Assembly (NCBI GenBank): GCA_015061165.1
Contig: SUXC01000004.1
Span: 62,001 to 126,000 of the forward strand
Source of the DNA: Bacteroidales bacterium
Lineage (GTDB): Bacteria; Bacteroidota; Bacteroidia; Bacteroidales; Paludibacteraceae
Length of the DNA stretch: 64,000 nucleotides
Reading direction: 5' to 3'
This document shows, piece by piece, positions 25,558 to 36,400 of the stretch (position 1 is its first letter; each line of letters opens with the position of its first letter). The notes under the pieces are model-generated. The model saw only the letters and a program-made list of their open reading frames with translations, searched no databases and was not told the origin of the DNA. A program made the translations under genes and the position numbers.

Positions 25558-28107
25558 ATGAAAAGATTTTATTCTATTTTATTGACACTATGTGTGTCAT
25601 GCACATTGTTTGCTCAGTTGAGCATTTGGAACGGTAGTTCAGACATTTGGACAAAAGGTGCAGGAACCGAAGCTAGTCCTTATTTGATTGAGTCTGCAGA
25701 ACAATTGGCATTTATCTCAGACATGGTAAATGGAGGTGTAACTACTTACGAGAATACCTATTTTAAGTTAATGACGAATATTGATTTGGGGCAAAGTGCA
25801 TGGATTCCAATAAGCTTTAGCGGAAGTATTGATGGAAATAACCATACAATTATTTATAGCGGAGACCAACCGTTATTTGGCAATTTTTCCAAAGGCATAA
25901 TTAAAAAATTAAATGTCGAGTGTACAAACGGTTTTGCCAAAAGTATTGAAGGAGCCTCTATCATAGATTGTACATATAAAGGGAAAAACACTATGATAAA
26001 AGCAGCAACTAATTCATCTATTGTTCATTGTTCTTGTTCTGTAGATATTCCTTATTCCTCACAGAAAGGTAATCAGGTAGCTGGAATGGTAAATGAAGCT
26101 GAATATTGTAAGTTTATAGCATGTAGAATATCTGGCAGTATAGTAGGTGGATTTAATGAGCATATTACTTCATGGACTTACGGTAATACAGAAAGTTTCA
26201 AAAAATGTAATATATTTGCAGCAGGACTAGTTGCTTTGTCTCAAGATTGCAAATATAATCAATGTGCTTGCAATGTAAATGTAAGTGTTCGAGGTGTATC
26301 GGATCGTACATTCTACATAGGAACAACACGCGTAAAAATAACGGCTTATGCTTTTGCGGGTGGAATAGTAGGACTAACAGCGAGAGATACAATACTGAAT
26401 AGTCAAGTATTAGGCACAATAACCGAAGAATCAGATTATGATTTTCTTGGTGGAGCAGGTGGAATAGCTGGTATACAATCAAATTATTATTATGAAAGTA
26501 AAACTTCTACTATCTCCAATTCTTTCACGTTAGATAGTACATTTTGTTATAAGGTGACAAACGGAAATCTTGCAAGATTAGACCAATTGTTAACAGGAGA
26601 TTATAATAGTGTGACAACTTCTCCTAACATTATAAATGCTTATTCATCTAAAGACAAAACAGAAGCATCAATGAAATCGGCTTCATTCCCAATCATCCTT
26701 AATACAGATAGCACCGTCTTTATTCAAGATAAATTTGGCGTTAATGATGGCTATCCTATTTACAAAGAACAAGTATATGCCCTGACCAATCCTGCAACTG
26801 ATATACAACTCACATCTGCTAATCTTAATGCTAGCTATTATTCTCTCAATGCAGATTCTATTGGTTTTGAATACAAAGAGTCTGCAGATAAAACTCATTG
26901 GTACAAAAGAGTGAGCATTGATACGCTTTCGTCTGACTCTTCATATAAGTTAGATAATTTAGCTACAGGAACAGAGTACACTTATCGCTTCTGGGTAGCG
27001 CAAAATGGCGTGTTCTATTTTGGCGAGGCACTTACATTTACCACTCAAGAATGTAGCACAAATACCTATCCTGAAACTGCAACCATTTGCAATGGTGAAG
27101 AATATGAATTTGCAAATAAGATATTAACCACATCAGGTGTGTATTATGACACATTGACGACAGTTAATGGCTGCGATTCTATTATCGAATTAACACTGAC
27201 AGTTTCTCCCGTTAATGAAATACAAAAATACGATACCATCGATGCTGGTGAATCATATGACTTCTTCGGAAACATTTTAACAGAAACTGGAACTTATAAA
27301 CATTATGTACCAGCGGGCGCATATTGTAATTTAGTTATCATGAATTTGTATGTAAAGCAACCATCTGTTGTTGTTTCCGTACAATCTTCAAACCCTTCTT
27401 TGGGTACTGTGACAGGTGGCGGTACTTATGAGAAATACACTCCTGTTACACTTACTGCAATTCCTAATCAAGGTTGCCGTTTTGTAAAATGGACGGATGG
27501 TAACACAGATAATCCACGTGTTATCATTCCAGAAAGTGATTGTACATATATAGCTGAATTTGAGGAAGTGAATTATACATTAACTTTAGCAGCGAATGAT
27601 GTTGCAATGGGAAATGTATTTGGCGCAGGTACATATAAATATGGTACAGAAGTGGCGATAAATGCAATACCTAATACGGGTTATCAATTTACACAATGGA
27701 GTGATAATGATACAAATGCCTCTCGCACGATCATTATTACAAGTGATCTATCTTTAACAGCATATTTCCAACCGATAAAATATACGATTATAGCAACTGC
27801 TAATGATGAAACACTTGGAACGGTGTATGGCAGTGGTGAATATGCTTACAACACATCAGTTTCTTTGATGGCAGTGCCTCAAAATGGATGCGAATTTATA
27901 ACATGGAGCAATGGTGCAAATTCTAATCCATATACTTTTGTAGCAGTAGATAATGTTACTCTGCAAGCTATATTCCGTGCGACAAGTTCTGGAGTGGAAG
28001 ATGTGAATGTAAATGCTAATACTCCTACTCAAAAAATTCTTCGTGATGGTCAATTGCTAATTATCCGTGATGGCAAGACCTACAATGTCATGGGACAGGA
28101 GTTGTAG
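25558..28107 (+). CDS. Large secreted surface protein with InlB-type repeats
   Basis: The 849-residue product has a signal peptide (about residues 1-19, ending in LFAQ). The N-terminal half has GLUG-like segments (AGTEASPYLIESAEQLAFI, SGSIDGNNHTI), then a fibronectin-like domain (about 410-500). Three tandem divergent InlB B-type repeats follow (about 610-825; each with a GxGxY...W(S/T)(D/N)G...F pattern). The tail is GQLLIIRDGKTYNVMGQEL, nearly the same as that of the leucine-rich-repeat protein at 9015-10955. It is probably exported to the cell surface, perhaps by the type IX system. It is headed by structured RNA copy 2 and two small ORFs, and is AT-rich compared with the purine genes around it. 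Confidence 0.82.
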   Translation: MKRFYSILLTLCVSCTLFAQLSIWNGSSDIWTKGAGTEASPYLIESAEQLAFISDMVNGGVTTYENTYFKLMTNIDLGQSAWIPISFSGSIDGNNHTIIYSGDQPLFGNFSKGIIKKLNVECTNGFAKSIEGASIIDCTYKGKNTMIKAATNSSIVHCSCSVDIPYSSQKGNQVAGMVNEAEYCKFIACRISGSIVGGFNEHITSWTYGNTESFKKCNIFAAGLVALSQDCKYNQCACNVNVSVRGVSDRTFYIGTTRVKITAYAFAGGIVGLTARDTILNSQVLGTITEESDYDFLGGAGGIAGIQSNYYYESKTSTISNSFTLDSTFCYKVTNGNLARLDQLLTGDYNSVTTSPNIINAYSSKDKTEASMKSASFPIILNTDSTVFIQDKFGVNDGYPIYKEQVYALTNPATDIQLTSANLNASYYSLNADSIGFEYKESADKTHWYKRVSIDTLSSDSSYKLDNLATGTEYTYRFWVAQNGVFYFGEALTFTTQECSTNTYPETATICNGEEYEFANKILTTSGVYYDTLTTVNGCDSIIELTLTVSPVNEIQKYDTIDAGESYDFFGNILTETGTYKHYVPAGAYCNLVIMNLYVKQPSVVVSVQSSNPSLGTVTGGGTYEKYTPVTLTAIPNQGCRFVKWTDGNTDNPRVIIPESDCTYIAEFEEVNYTLTLAANDVAMGNVFGAGTYKYGTEVAINAIPNTGYQFTQWSDNDTNASRTIIITSDLSLTAYFQPIKYTIIATANDETLGTVYGSGEYAYNTSVSLMAVPQNGCEFITWSNGANSNPYTFVAVDNVTLQAIFRATSSGVEDVNVNANTPTQKILRDGQLLIIRDGKTYNVMGQEL

Positions 28108-28158
28108 TTGATAAAACAAACCTTCGGCACACGAAAACTTTTTTCTAAAAAACACACT

Positions 28159-28196
28159 CACGCGGGAAGCTTAGTAAACACTACACTTCCCGCGTG
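28159..28196 (+). terminator. GC-rich hairpin after the surface-protein gene
   Basis: CACGCGGGAAG (28159-28169) and CTTCCCGCGTG (28186-28196) form a perfect 11-bp stem. The following TTGTATATA is not a strong T-run, so termination is probable but not certain. Confidence 0.6.
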
Positions 28197-28501
28197 TTGT
28201 ATATACTACCGAGTACTATAGCTCTTCAGGCATTTTGGGTATAGACAGAATCATATCCTCCGTACTCTTGTTTCCTGCAATAAACATAGAATAATAAACA
28301 ACTTTATTTTGAATTAAACAAGAGACACACACGCTTTTCCTATTTTACGCTTAAATATAGACTAAAAACTCTATTGTATGGTCTTTACTAACCCTCCGCA
28401 CAATCAGCACAAAACGAAAGCTATGAAACTACACTTCGTGTAATAGAACTGACAAGTACAAAATACAATATAAAAATAGTTTGAAAATTATATAAGAACG
28501 A
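28197..28501. other. Intergenic region with a possible gene remnant
   Basis: No full gene is seen. On the minus strand 28216-28287 encodes a 23-residue peptide (MFIAGNKSTEDMILSIPKMP and three more) that looks protein-like but is too short for a call; it may be a relic or a small peptide. The remainder is AT-rich. Confidence 0.3.
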
Positions 28502-28534
28502 TTTGCATATTTCAAAAAAAAGTAGTACCTTTGC
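28502..28534 (+). promoter_or_regulatory. Promoter of the purT-purB-purA-carAB run
   Basis: TTTG (28502-28505) with an A-tract spacer of 20 nt and TACCTTTGC (28526-28534). It is the only clear promoter seen before purT. Confidence 0.75.
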
Positions 28535-28571
28535 AACCCGAAATAAGGACAACAATATAACTTATATTTTC

Positions 28572-29768
28572 ATGAATTTCGGAACTCCCCTTACCTCTGT
28601 AGCCACAAAGGCACTCCTGCTCGGCAGTGGCGAATTGGGCAAAGAAGTTGCCTTAGAACTCCAGCGCTATGGCGTGGAAGTGATTGCGTGCGACAAGTAC
28701 GCCAATGCTCCGGCTATGCAAGTGGCGCATCGCTGTCATGTATTCAACATGTTGGACGGCGCAAAACTCCGCCAAGTGATTGAGCAAGAGCAACCATCGT
28801 TGATTATCCCTGAAGTAGAAGCTATTGCTACCCCTACTCTCGTCGAATTAGAAAAAGAAGGTTACCGCGTTATCCCTACGGCTAACGCGGCTTTTTTAAC
28901 TATGAACCGTGAGGCCATCCGTCGCATGGCGGCTGAAGAGTTGGGTTTGCCTACTGCCAGATATAAGTTTGCAGACACGCACGAAGAGTACCTGCAAGCC
29001 ATCAAGGAGATTGGTATCCCATGCGTGGTGAAGCCCATCATGTCGTCATCGGGTCATGGTCAATCAACCATAAAAACCGAAGCAGATATAGAACCTGCTT
29101 GGACCGAATCGCAGATGGGTGGTCGTGCAGGTGCAGGTCGCGTGATTGTAGAGGGCTTTGTGCATTTCGATTATGAAATCACCTTACTGACCGTGCGTCA
29201 CGCAGGTGGCACTACCTTCCTCAAGCCAATCGGGCACCACCAAGTAGATGGCGACTACCGCGAGTCATGGCAACCACAAGCCATGAGCGAAACAGCATTG
29301 GCACAAGCAGAGAACATCGCCAAGAAAGTGACTGACGCGTTGGGCGGATATGGTATCTTCGGTGTGGAGATGTTTGTCGAGGGCAACCATGTTATCTTCT
29401 CGGAGGTAAGTCCTCGCCCACACGATACAGGTATGGTGACGATGATCTCGCAAGACTTGTCAGAGTTTGCACTGCACGCGCGTGCGGTGCTCGGATTACC
29501 TATTCCAGAGGTGCGTTTCTTCGGTGCAAGTGCATCGAAAGCCATTGTAGTAGAAGGCGATGCTACCGAAGTAGTCTTCAACGGAGTGGAAGAGGCATTG
29601 ACAATGCCAGGTGTACAAGTGCGTTTCTTTGGCAAACCAGAGGTACACGGACACCGCCGCTATGGCGTTATCCTCGCAACAGACGAGAATACCGACAAAG
29701 CGGTAGCCAAAGCTATTGAGGCCTTCCACAAAATCAAAGTAGAAAATAAAGACTTACATACAATATGA
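28572..29768 (+). CDS. purT: Formate-dependent phosphoribosylglycinamide formyltransferase
   Basis: PurT makes formyl-GAR from GAR, formate and ATP, an alternative to the folate-dependent PurN (also encoded here at 54225). The 398-residue ATP-grasp enzyme starts at the ATG at 28572 ([20 protein letters not shown]), which lies after the promoter; the upstream extension does not. Motifs include [43 protein letters not shown] and [15 protein letters not shown]. It overlaps purB by 4 bp (ATGA). Confidence 0.95.
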   Translation: MNFGTPLTSVATKALLLGSGELGKEVALELQRYGVEVIACDKYANAPAMQVAHRCHVFNMLDGAKLRQVIEQEQPSLIIPEVEAIATPTLVELEKEGYRVIPTANAAFLTMNREAIRRMAAEELGLPTARYKFADTHEEYLQAIKEIGIPCVVKPIMSSSGHGQSTIKTEADIEPAWTESQMGGRAGAGRVIVEGFVHFDYEITLLTVRHAGGTTFLKPIGHHQVDGDYRESWQPQAMSETALAQAENIAKKVTDALGGYGIFGVEMFVEGNHVIFSEVSPRPHDTGMVTMISQDLSEFALHARAVLGLPIPEVRFFGASASKAIVVEGDATEVVFNGVEEALTMPGVQVRFFGKPEVHGHRRYGVILATDENTDKAVAKAIEAFHKIKVENKDLHTI

Positions 29769-31057
29769 TTGAACGTTACAGCCGCGCGGTGATGCGCAAC
29801 ATTTGGACAGAAGAGAATAAGTTTCGTGCTTACCTCGAAGTAGAAATCTTGGCTGCCGAAGCATGGAGCACCTTGGGCGTAGTGCCCGCAGAAGATGTGA
29901 AGTTGCTTCGCGAGAAAGCCACTTTTGATGTAAACCGTATTCACGAGATTGAGGAAATCACCCGTCACGACGTGGTGGCCTTTACCCGCGCCGTGAGCGA
30001 GAGTCTGGGCGAGGAGCGCAAGTGGGTACACTATGGATTGACCTCGACTGATGTGGTAGATACAGCCAATGGCTATTTGCTCAAACAAGCCAATGAGATT
30101 CTGCGCAAGGATTTGCACTCTTTCCTCGAGGTATTGAAACGCCGTGCAAATGAGTTTAAGTACACCCCTGTGATTGGTCGTACCCACGGTATGCACGCCG
30201 ATGTGAGCAGTTTTGGACTGAAATGGGCACTCTGGTACGAGGAGATGCGCCGCAATATTGAGCGTTTTGAGATGGCAGCCAAAGGCGTGGAGGCAGGTAA
30301 ACTCTCAGGCGCGGTAGGAAACTACGCGAATATCCCACCAGCAATCCAAACATACGTATGCGAGCACTTGGGCATCGAGTCTGCGGCAATCGCCACACAA
30401 GTATTGGGTCGCGACCGCCATGCGTTCTATTTGGCTACTTTGGCTGTGATAGCAGGTACCTTGGAGCAAATGGCACTGGAGGTACGCAACATGCAACGCC
30501 AAGAGGTGCGCGAGGTGGAAGAGGCATTCAAGAAAGGACAAAAAGGTTCATCGGCTATGCCACACAAACGCAATCCTATCTCCTCTGAAAATATATGCGG
30601 GTGCGCGCGCGTAATGCGTGGATATATGTGCACCGCGAGCGAGAACATCGCCCTCTGGCACGAGCGTGATATCTCTCACAGTTCCACCGAGCGTATCGTA
30701 TTGCCAGATGCAACGATGTTGCTCGATTATATGTTGGCACGCTTCGAGGGTATATTGGACAACCTCGTGGTATATCCAGAGAACATGATGCACAATATAG
30801 GATTGACCCACGGCGCAATCTTCGCGCAACGCGTGATGAATGCGCTCATCGAGAAGGGCTTTGTACGCGAACAAGCATACGACCTCGTGCAACCTGTGGC
30901 AATGAAAACGCTGATGGAAGGCGGTGAGATGCAAGAGAACCTCAAGCTGACCGAAGGCGTAACCGCACACCTGAGCAACGAGGAGATCGATGCTTGCTTC
31001 ACGTTGGATTACTACATGAAGAATGTGGATTATATCTTCGAGCAGGTGGGAATTTAG
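29765..31057 (+). CDS. purB: Adenylosuccinate lyase
   Basis: PurB cleaves SAICAR and adenylosuccinate, releasing fumarate, in the pathway to IMP and AMP. The 430-residue protein has the fumarase/aspartase superfamily signature [16 protein letters not shown] (about residues 261-276) and the upstream [13 protein letters not shown] and [14 protein letters not shown] regions. Overlap with purT implies co-translation. A short AAAGTGTAAAGTTTAAAGG word repeat separates it from purA. Confidence 0.96.
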   Translation: MIERYSRAVMRNIWTEENKFRAYLEVEILAAEAWSTLGVVPAEDVKLLREKATFDVNRIHEIEEITRHDVVAFTRAVSESLGEERKWVHYGLTSTDVVDTANGYLLKQANEILRKDLHSFLEVLKRRANEFKYTPVIGRTHGMHADVSSFGLKWALWYEEMRRNIERFEMAAKGVEAGKLSGAVGNYANIPPAIQTYVCEHLGIESAAIATQVLGRDRHAFYLATLAVIAGTLEQMALEVRNMQRQEVREVEEAFKKGQKGSSAMPHKRNPISSENICGCARVMRGYMCTASENIALWHERDISHSSTERIVLPDATMLLDYMLARFEGILDNLVVYPENMMHNIGLTHGAIFAQRVMNALIEKGFVREQAYDLVQPVAMKTLMEGGEMQENLKLTEGVTAHLSNEEIDACFTLDYYMKNVDYIFEQVGI

Positions 31058-31096
31058 TGGAAAGTCTAAAGTGTAAAGTTTAAAGGCACAGATTAT

Positions 31097-32350
31097 ATGA
31101 AAAAAGTAGATGTCGTATTAGGCATGCAATGGGGCGATGAAGGCAAAGGCAAAATCGTCGATGTATTGACCCCACGTTATGAAGCAGTAGCACGCTTCCA
31201 AGGTGGACCAAACGCTGGTCATAGTTTGTATTTCGGTGATAAGAGTTTTGTGCTCCACACCGTACCATCAGGAATCTTCCGCGATGGCACCACCAACATC
31301 ATTGGTAATGGCGTGGTGATTGACCCTATCATTCTCATGGAGGAGATTCACGCTATCGAGGCAATGGGTGTGGATGTAAAGAGCCGTTTGCAAATCGCTA
31401 AACGTGCCAACCTCATTCTCCCTACCCATCGTATGTTGGATGCCGCTTCGGAGAAGAAGAAAGGCGATAAGAAAGTAGGTACCACAGGCAAAGGTATTGG
31501 TCCTACCTACACAGATAAGATTGCGCGCAACGGTCTTCGCGTAGGCGATATCCTGCGCCCTGACTTCTTGGAGCGCTACAATGCCCTTCGTGCTGCTCAC
31601 CAAGAGCAATTAGGCGGTATTGAACTGCCAGACGATAGCGCATGGCTCAATGCTATTGAGGAGATGAAGCAGTTCCCAATCATGGACAACGAGATTGTGG
31701 TGAACCACATGCTTCGCGCAGATAAAGGTATCTTGGCAGAAGGCGCACAAGGTTCATTGCTTGACATTGACTTCGGTACTTATCCATTCGTAACCTCCAG
31801 CAACACCCTCTGCGCAGGCGCATGCACTGGACTCGGCGTAGCTCCTCAACATATTGGCGAAGTATATGGTATCTTCAAGGCATACTGCACACGCGTAGGC
31901 GAAGGTCCATTCCCAACCGAGTTGTTTGATGAGACAGGAGAGATGCTTCGTAAGATAGGACATGAGTTTGGCGCTACTACTGGTCGTCCACGTCGTTGTG
32001 GTTGGCTCGACCTCGTAGCACTGAAATACACCGTAATGATGAATGGTGCGACATCGCTGATTATGATGAAATCCGACGTACTCAACGACTTTGAGACCAT
32101 TAAGGTTTGTGTGGGCTACGAGCTGAATGGCGAGAAGATTGACTACTTCCCATTTGAGGCAGACTCCGACAATATCAAACCCATATACAAGGAGTTCCCA
32201 GGATGGAAGTGCGATGTATCAGTTTGCCGCAGCTACGAGGAGTTGCCAAAAGAGTTGAAAGAGTATATCGCATATATCGAGCAAGAGACTGGCGTAAGCA
32301 TCGATGTAGTGTCTGTAGGTCCAGATCGTAGCGAGACTATCTTGCGATAA
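31097..32350 (+). CDS. purA: Adenylosuccinate synthetase
   Basis: PurA joins IMP and aspartate with GTP hydrolysis, the first committed step to AMP. The 417-residue protein has the P-loop QWGDEGKGKIVDVL near the N-terminus, GPNAGHS, GTTGKGIGPTYTDK, GAQGSLLDIDFGTYPFVTSS and TGRPRRCGWLD. It lies between purB and carA, with an AATTTTGAATTAAGAATT word repeat (about 32347-32380) after its stop. Confidence 0.96.
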   Translation: MKKVDVVLGMQWGDEGKGKIVDVLTPRYEAVARFQGGPNAGHSLYFGDKSFVLHTVPSGIFRDGTTNIIGNGVVIDPIILMEEIHAIEAMGVDVKSRLQIAKRANLILPTHRMLDAASEKKKGDKKVGTTGKGIGPTYTDKIARNGLRVGDILRPDFLERYNALRAAHQEQLGGIELPDDSAWLNAIEEMKQFPIMDNEIVVNHMLRADKGILAEGAQGSLLDIDFGTYPFVTSSNTLCAGACTGLGVAPQHIGEVYGIFKAYCTRVGEGPFPTELFDETGEMLRKIGHEFGATTGRPRRCGWLDLVALKYTVMMNGATSLIMMKSDVLNDFETIKVCVGYELNGEKIDYFPFEADSDNIKPIYKEFPGWKCDVSVCRSYEELPKELKEYIAYIEQETGVSIDVVSVGPDRSETILR

Positions 32351-32382
32351 TTTTGAATTAAGAATTTTGAATTAAGAATTAT

Positions 32383-33456
32383 ATGTCAAAGGTTATATTG
32401 AAACTCTCTGATGGTACTTGTTTTCAAGGAACATCCATTGGCTACGAGAAGAATGTAGCAGGAGAGGTGGTATTCAACACCACTATGATTGGTTATCCAG
32501 AGGTGCTGACCGACTCAGGTTTTGAGGGGCAGATTGTGGTGATGACCTATCCATTGGTGGGCAACTACGGCGTGCCAGCATGCAGCAAGTTGGAGAATGG
32601 TTTGTCCGAGTTTATGGACAGCCACAAGATTCACCCTGCGGCTATCATCATGACCGAGTATAGCCCAGAGTTCTCACACTGGAATGCCAAAGAGAGTTTG
32701 GGCGAATGGCTTATGCGCGAGCAGATTCCTGCTATCACTGGCGTAGATACCCGCGAACTGACCAAACACCTCCGTGAGAAAGGTAGCATGCAAGCCACCC
32801 TTATCTTCGAAGGCGATAATACGACTCCAGTAGCCAAAGAAGGCAATCTGGTAGCCGAGGTGAGCAGCAAAGAGGTAGTTACCTACAACGAAGGCGCAGG
32901 CAAGAAAGTGGTACTCGTGGACTGCGGCGTGAAAGAAAGCATCATCCGCTACCTACTCTCTCGCGGCGTAGAGGTGACACGCGTGCCATGGGATTACGAC
33001 TTCAACCAATTGGAGGCAGATGCAGTCATCATTAGCAATGGTCCTGGTAATCCAGAGGAGTGTACTGCAACCATCCAACATATCAAGACTTTCCTCGCTA
33101 AGGGCGAACATAAACCATTGCTTGGCTTGGATTTGGGTAACTTGCTCATTGCCTTGGCAGCAGGAGCAAAGGTGCTGAAACATAAATACGGTCACCATGG
33201 TGCTACCCAACCCGTACAACTGGCGGGCGGTCAGCGTTGCTATATCACCGCACAGAACCACGGCTATGTGGTGGACGGCACTACCCTACCCGCTGAGTGG
33301 AAGGAATGGTTTGTGAACATGAACGACCAAACCAACGAGGGTATTCGCCACGCAGCGAAGCCATGGATGGCAGTACAGTTTATTCCAGAAATGAACTGCG
33401 GTCCAGTGGACTCAGAATTCGTATTCAACAATTTCTTCGAACTTCTTAACAAATAA
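32383..33456 (+). CDS. carA: Carbamoyl-phosphate synthase small subunit with substituted glutaminase residues
   Basis: CarA normally hydrolyses glutamine and passes ammonia to CarB for arginine and pyrimidine synthesis. The 357-residue protein has the usual N-terminal domain (GEVVFNTTMIGYPEVLTDSG, TGVDTRELTKHLRE) and a class I glutaminase fold. The nucleophile elbow, normally G-x-C-L-G, reads GLDLGN, so the catalytic Cys is Asp250 (codon at 33130-33132). The HPE pair reads IPE, so the catalytic His is Ile334; the Glu (336) is kept. The enzyme should be unable to hydrolyse glutamine. It is followed after 5 bp by carB. The assignment to CarA is firm; the loss of activity is inferred. Confidence 0.92.
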   Translation: MSKVILKLSDGTCFQGTSIGYEKNVAGEVVFNTTMIGYPEVLTDSGFEGQIVVMTYPLVGNYGVPACSKLENGLSEFMDSHKIHPAAIIMTEYSPEFSHWNAKESLGEWLMREQIPAITGVDTRELTKHLREKGSMQATLIFEGDNTTPVAKEGNLVAEVSSKEVVTYNEGAGKKVVLVDCGVKESIIRYLLSRGVEVTRVPWDYDFNQLEADAVIISNGPGNPEECTATIQHIKTFLAKGEHKPLLGLDLGNLLIALAAGAKVLKHKYGHHGATQPVQLAGGQRCYITAQNHGYVVDGTTLPAEWKEWFVNMNDQTNEGIRHAAKPWMAVQFIPEMNCGPVDSEFVFNNFFELLNK

Positions 33457-33461
33457 CGGCA

Positions 33462-36400
33462 ATGGAGACAAAAGATATCAAAAAAGTATTGGTGCTCGGT
33501 TCTGGAGCACTCAAGATCGGTGAAGCAGGTGAGTTCGACTACTCTGGCTCACAAGCCCTCAAGGCCCTGCGCGAAGAAGGTATCTACACCGTGCTCATTA
33601 ACCCCAATATCGCTACCGTACAAACCAGCGAAGGTGTGGCAGATAAAATCTACTTCTTGCCTGTTAATCCATTCTTTGTGGAGCGCGTGATTGCTAAAGA
33701 GCGTCCAGATGGCGTACTCCTCGCCTTCGGCGGACAGACGGCGCTCAACTGCGGTGTAGAACTCTACAAGAGCGGTGTATTAGCGAAATACAATGTGCAA
33801 GTATTGGGTACGCCTGTGCAAGCCATCATGGACACTGAGGATCGCGAACTGTTTGTGGAGAAACTCGATGAAATCAATGTTAAGACCATACAAAGCGAAG
33901 CATGCGAAACCATTGAGGCAGCACGTGCGGCAGCCAAAGAGTTGGGCTACCCTGTTATTCTGCGTGCAGCATACGCACTCGGCGGACTGGGTTCAGGCTT
34001 CTGCGATAATGAAGAAGAACTCAACAAACTGGCTGAAAAGGCCTTCTCCTTCTCGCCACAAGTGCTCGTAGAGAAGTCCCTCAAAGGTTGGAAAGAGATT
34101 GAGTATGAGGTAGTTCGCGATAAATACGACAACTGCATCACCGTCTGCAACATGGAGAACTTCGACCCTCTGGGTATTCACACGGGCGAAAGTATCGTGA
34201 TTGCTCCAACGCAGACATTGACCAAATCCGAAGCAGCTAAACTGCGTGCGTTGGCAATTAAGATTGTTCGACACGTAGGTATCGTAGGCGAGTGTAACGT
34301 ACAATATGCACTTGACCCTAACAGCGAGGATTACCGCGTGATTGAGGTGAATGCTCGCCTCTCTCGCTCCTCTGCGTTGGCATCAAAAGCAACGGGCTAT
34401 CCACTCGCTTTCGTAGCAGCGAAGATTGCACTCGGATACGGACTCTTTGAACTCAAAAACTCCGTTACCAAAAATACCCCTGCCTTCTTCGAGCCAACAT
34501 TGGACTATATCGTGGCAAAACTACCACGTTGGGACCTCGGTAAGTTTCGTGGCGTGGACCGCGAGATTGGTTCGAGCATGAAGTCCGTAGGCGAGGTGAT
34601 GGCTATCGGTCGCACCTTTGAAGATACCATACAAAAAGGCCTTCGTATGATTGGACAAGGCATGCACGGTTTTGCAGAGAACAAGACCTTGCACGTGGAC
34701 GACCTTGACCATGCGTTGGCTGCTCCTACCGACAAGCGTATTTTCTTCCTCTCGCAAGCATTGCACGAGGGATATACGATTGACCGCTTGCACGAGCTGA
34801 CCAAGATTGACCGTTGGTTCTTGGAGAAGTTGCAAAACATTTGCAAGACCGATGCCGAACTGAAGGCATTGCCTAACCTACAAGCCATAGATGCAGAGCT
34901 TATGCGCAAAGCCAAGATCCAAGGATTCTCAGACTTCCAAATCGCGAAAGCCGTGGGACTGGGCGAGCAGATGGATATGGATTTTGCAGTACTCATGGCA
35001 CGCAAATACCGTCTATCATTGGGCATCAAACCGGTTGTAAAACAGATTGATACGCTTGCTGCAGAGTTCCCTGCACAAACCAACTATCTCTACCTCACGT
35101 ATTCGGGTACAGCCAACGATATTACCTATCTCAACGACCGCAAGTCTGTCGTAGTACTCGGTTCGGGTGCATACCGCATTGGTTCATCGGTAGAGTTTGA
35201 CTGGTGCGGTGTACAAGCACTGAAAACTATCCGTGAGAACGGCTATCGCTCTGTGATGATCAACTACAATCCAGAGACCGTATCCACCGACTACGATATG
35301 TGCGACCGCCTTTACTTTGATGAACTCACCTTCGAACGCGTGATGGATATTCTGGAATTGGAGAACCCACACGGTGTAATCGTATCTACTGGTGGTCAGA
35401 TCCCTAATAACCTCGCATTGAAGCTCGATGCACAGCATATGCCTATCCTCGGTACAACTGCTCGCAGTATCGACAATGCCGAGGACCGCGATAAGTTCTC
35501 TGCTATGCTCGACCGCATTGGAGTGGACCAACCCGAATGGAGTGCACTGACCTCGATGGATGATGTGAAGGTCTTTATCGACAAAGTGGGCTTCCCTGTA
35601 TTGGTGCGTCCTTCATATGTGCTCTCTGGTGCGGCGATGAATGTGTGCTTCAACCAAGAGGAGCTCGAACGCTTCCTCAAGATGGCAGCTACTGTGAGCA
35701 AGAAACACCCAGTAGTGATTTCTAAATTCATGCTCAATACCAAAGAGATTGAAATGGATGCTGTGGCTAAAGATGGCGAGATCATCGCATACGCTATCTC
35801 CGAGCACGTAGAGTTTGCAGGTGTACACTCAGGTGATGCGACTATTCAGTTCCCTGCACAGAAGCTTTACGTAGAAACCGTGCGCCGAATCAAGAAGATC
35901 TCTGGTCAGATTGCACGTGAATTGCATATCTCTGGTCCATTCAATATCCAGTACCTCGCTCGCGAGAACGAGATCAAGGTAATCGAATGTAACCTCCGTG
36001 CTTCACGCTCATTCCCATTTGTAAGTAAAGTATTGAAGATTAACTTCATCGACATAGCCACTCGTATTATGCTCGGTCTCCCTGTAGAGAAACCAAGCAA
36101 GAACTTCTTTGACTTCGACTATGTGGGTGTGAAGGCATCGCAGTTCTCCTTCAACCGTCTGCAAAAGGCAGACCCAGTCATTGGTGTGGACATGACTTCT
36201 ACAGGCGAAGTTGGTTGCTTGGGCGAAGATGCTAACTCCGCATTGCTGACATCTATGTTGTCTGTGGGTATGCGTGTACCTAAGAAAAATGTACTCTTCT
36301 CTATCGGTTCGCCTAAGCAGAAAGCACAGATGCTTGACTCTGCTCGTCAGCTCATCGCCAAGGGATACAATATCTATGCTACTCTTGGTACAAGCCACTT

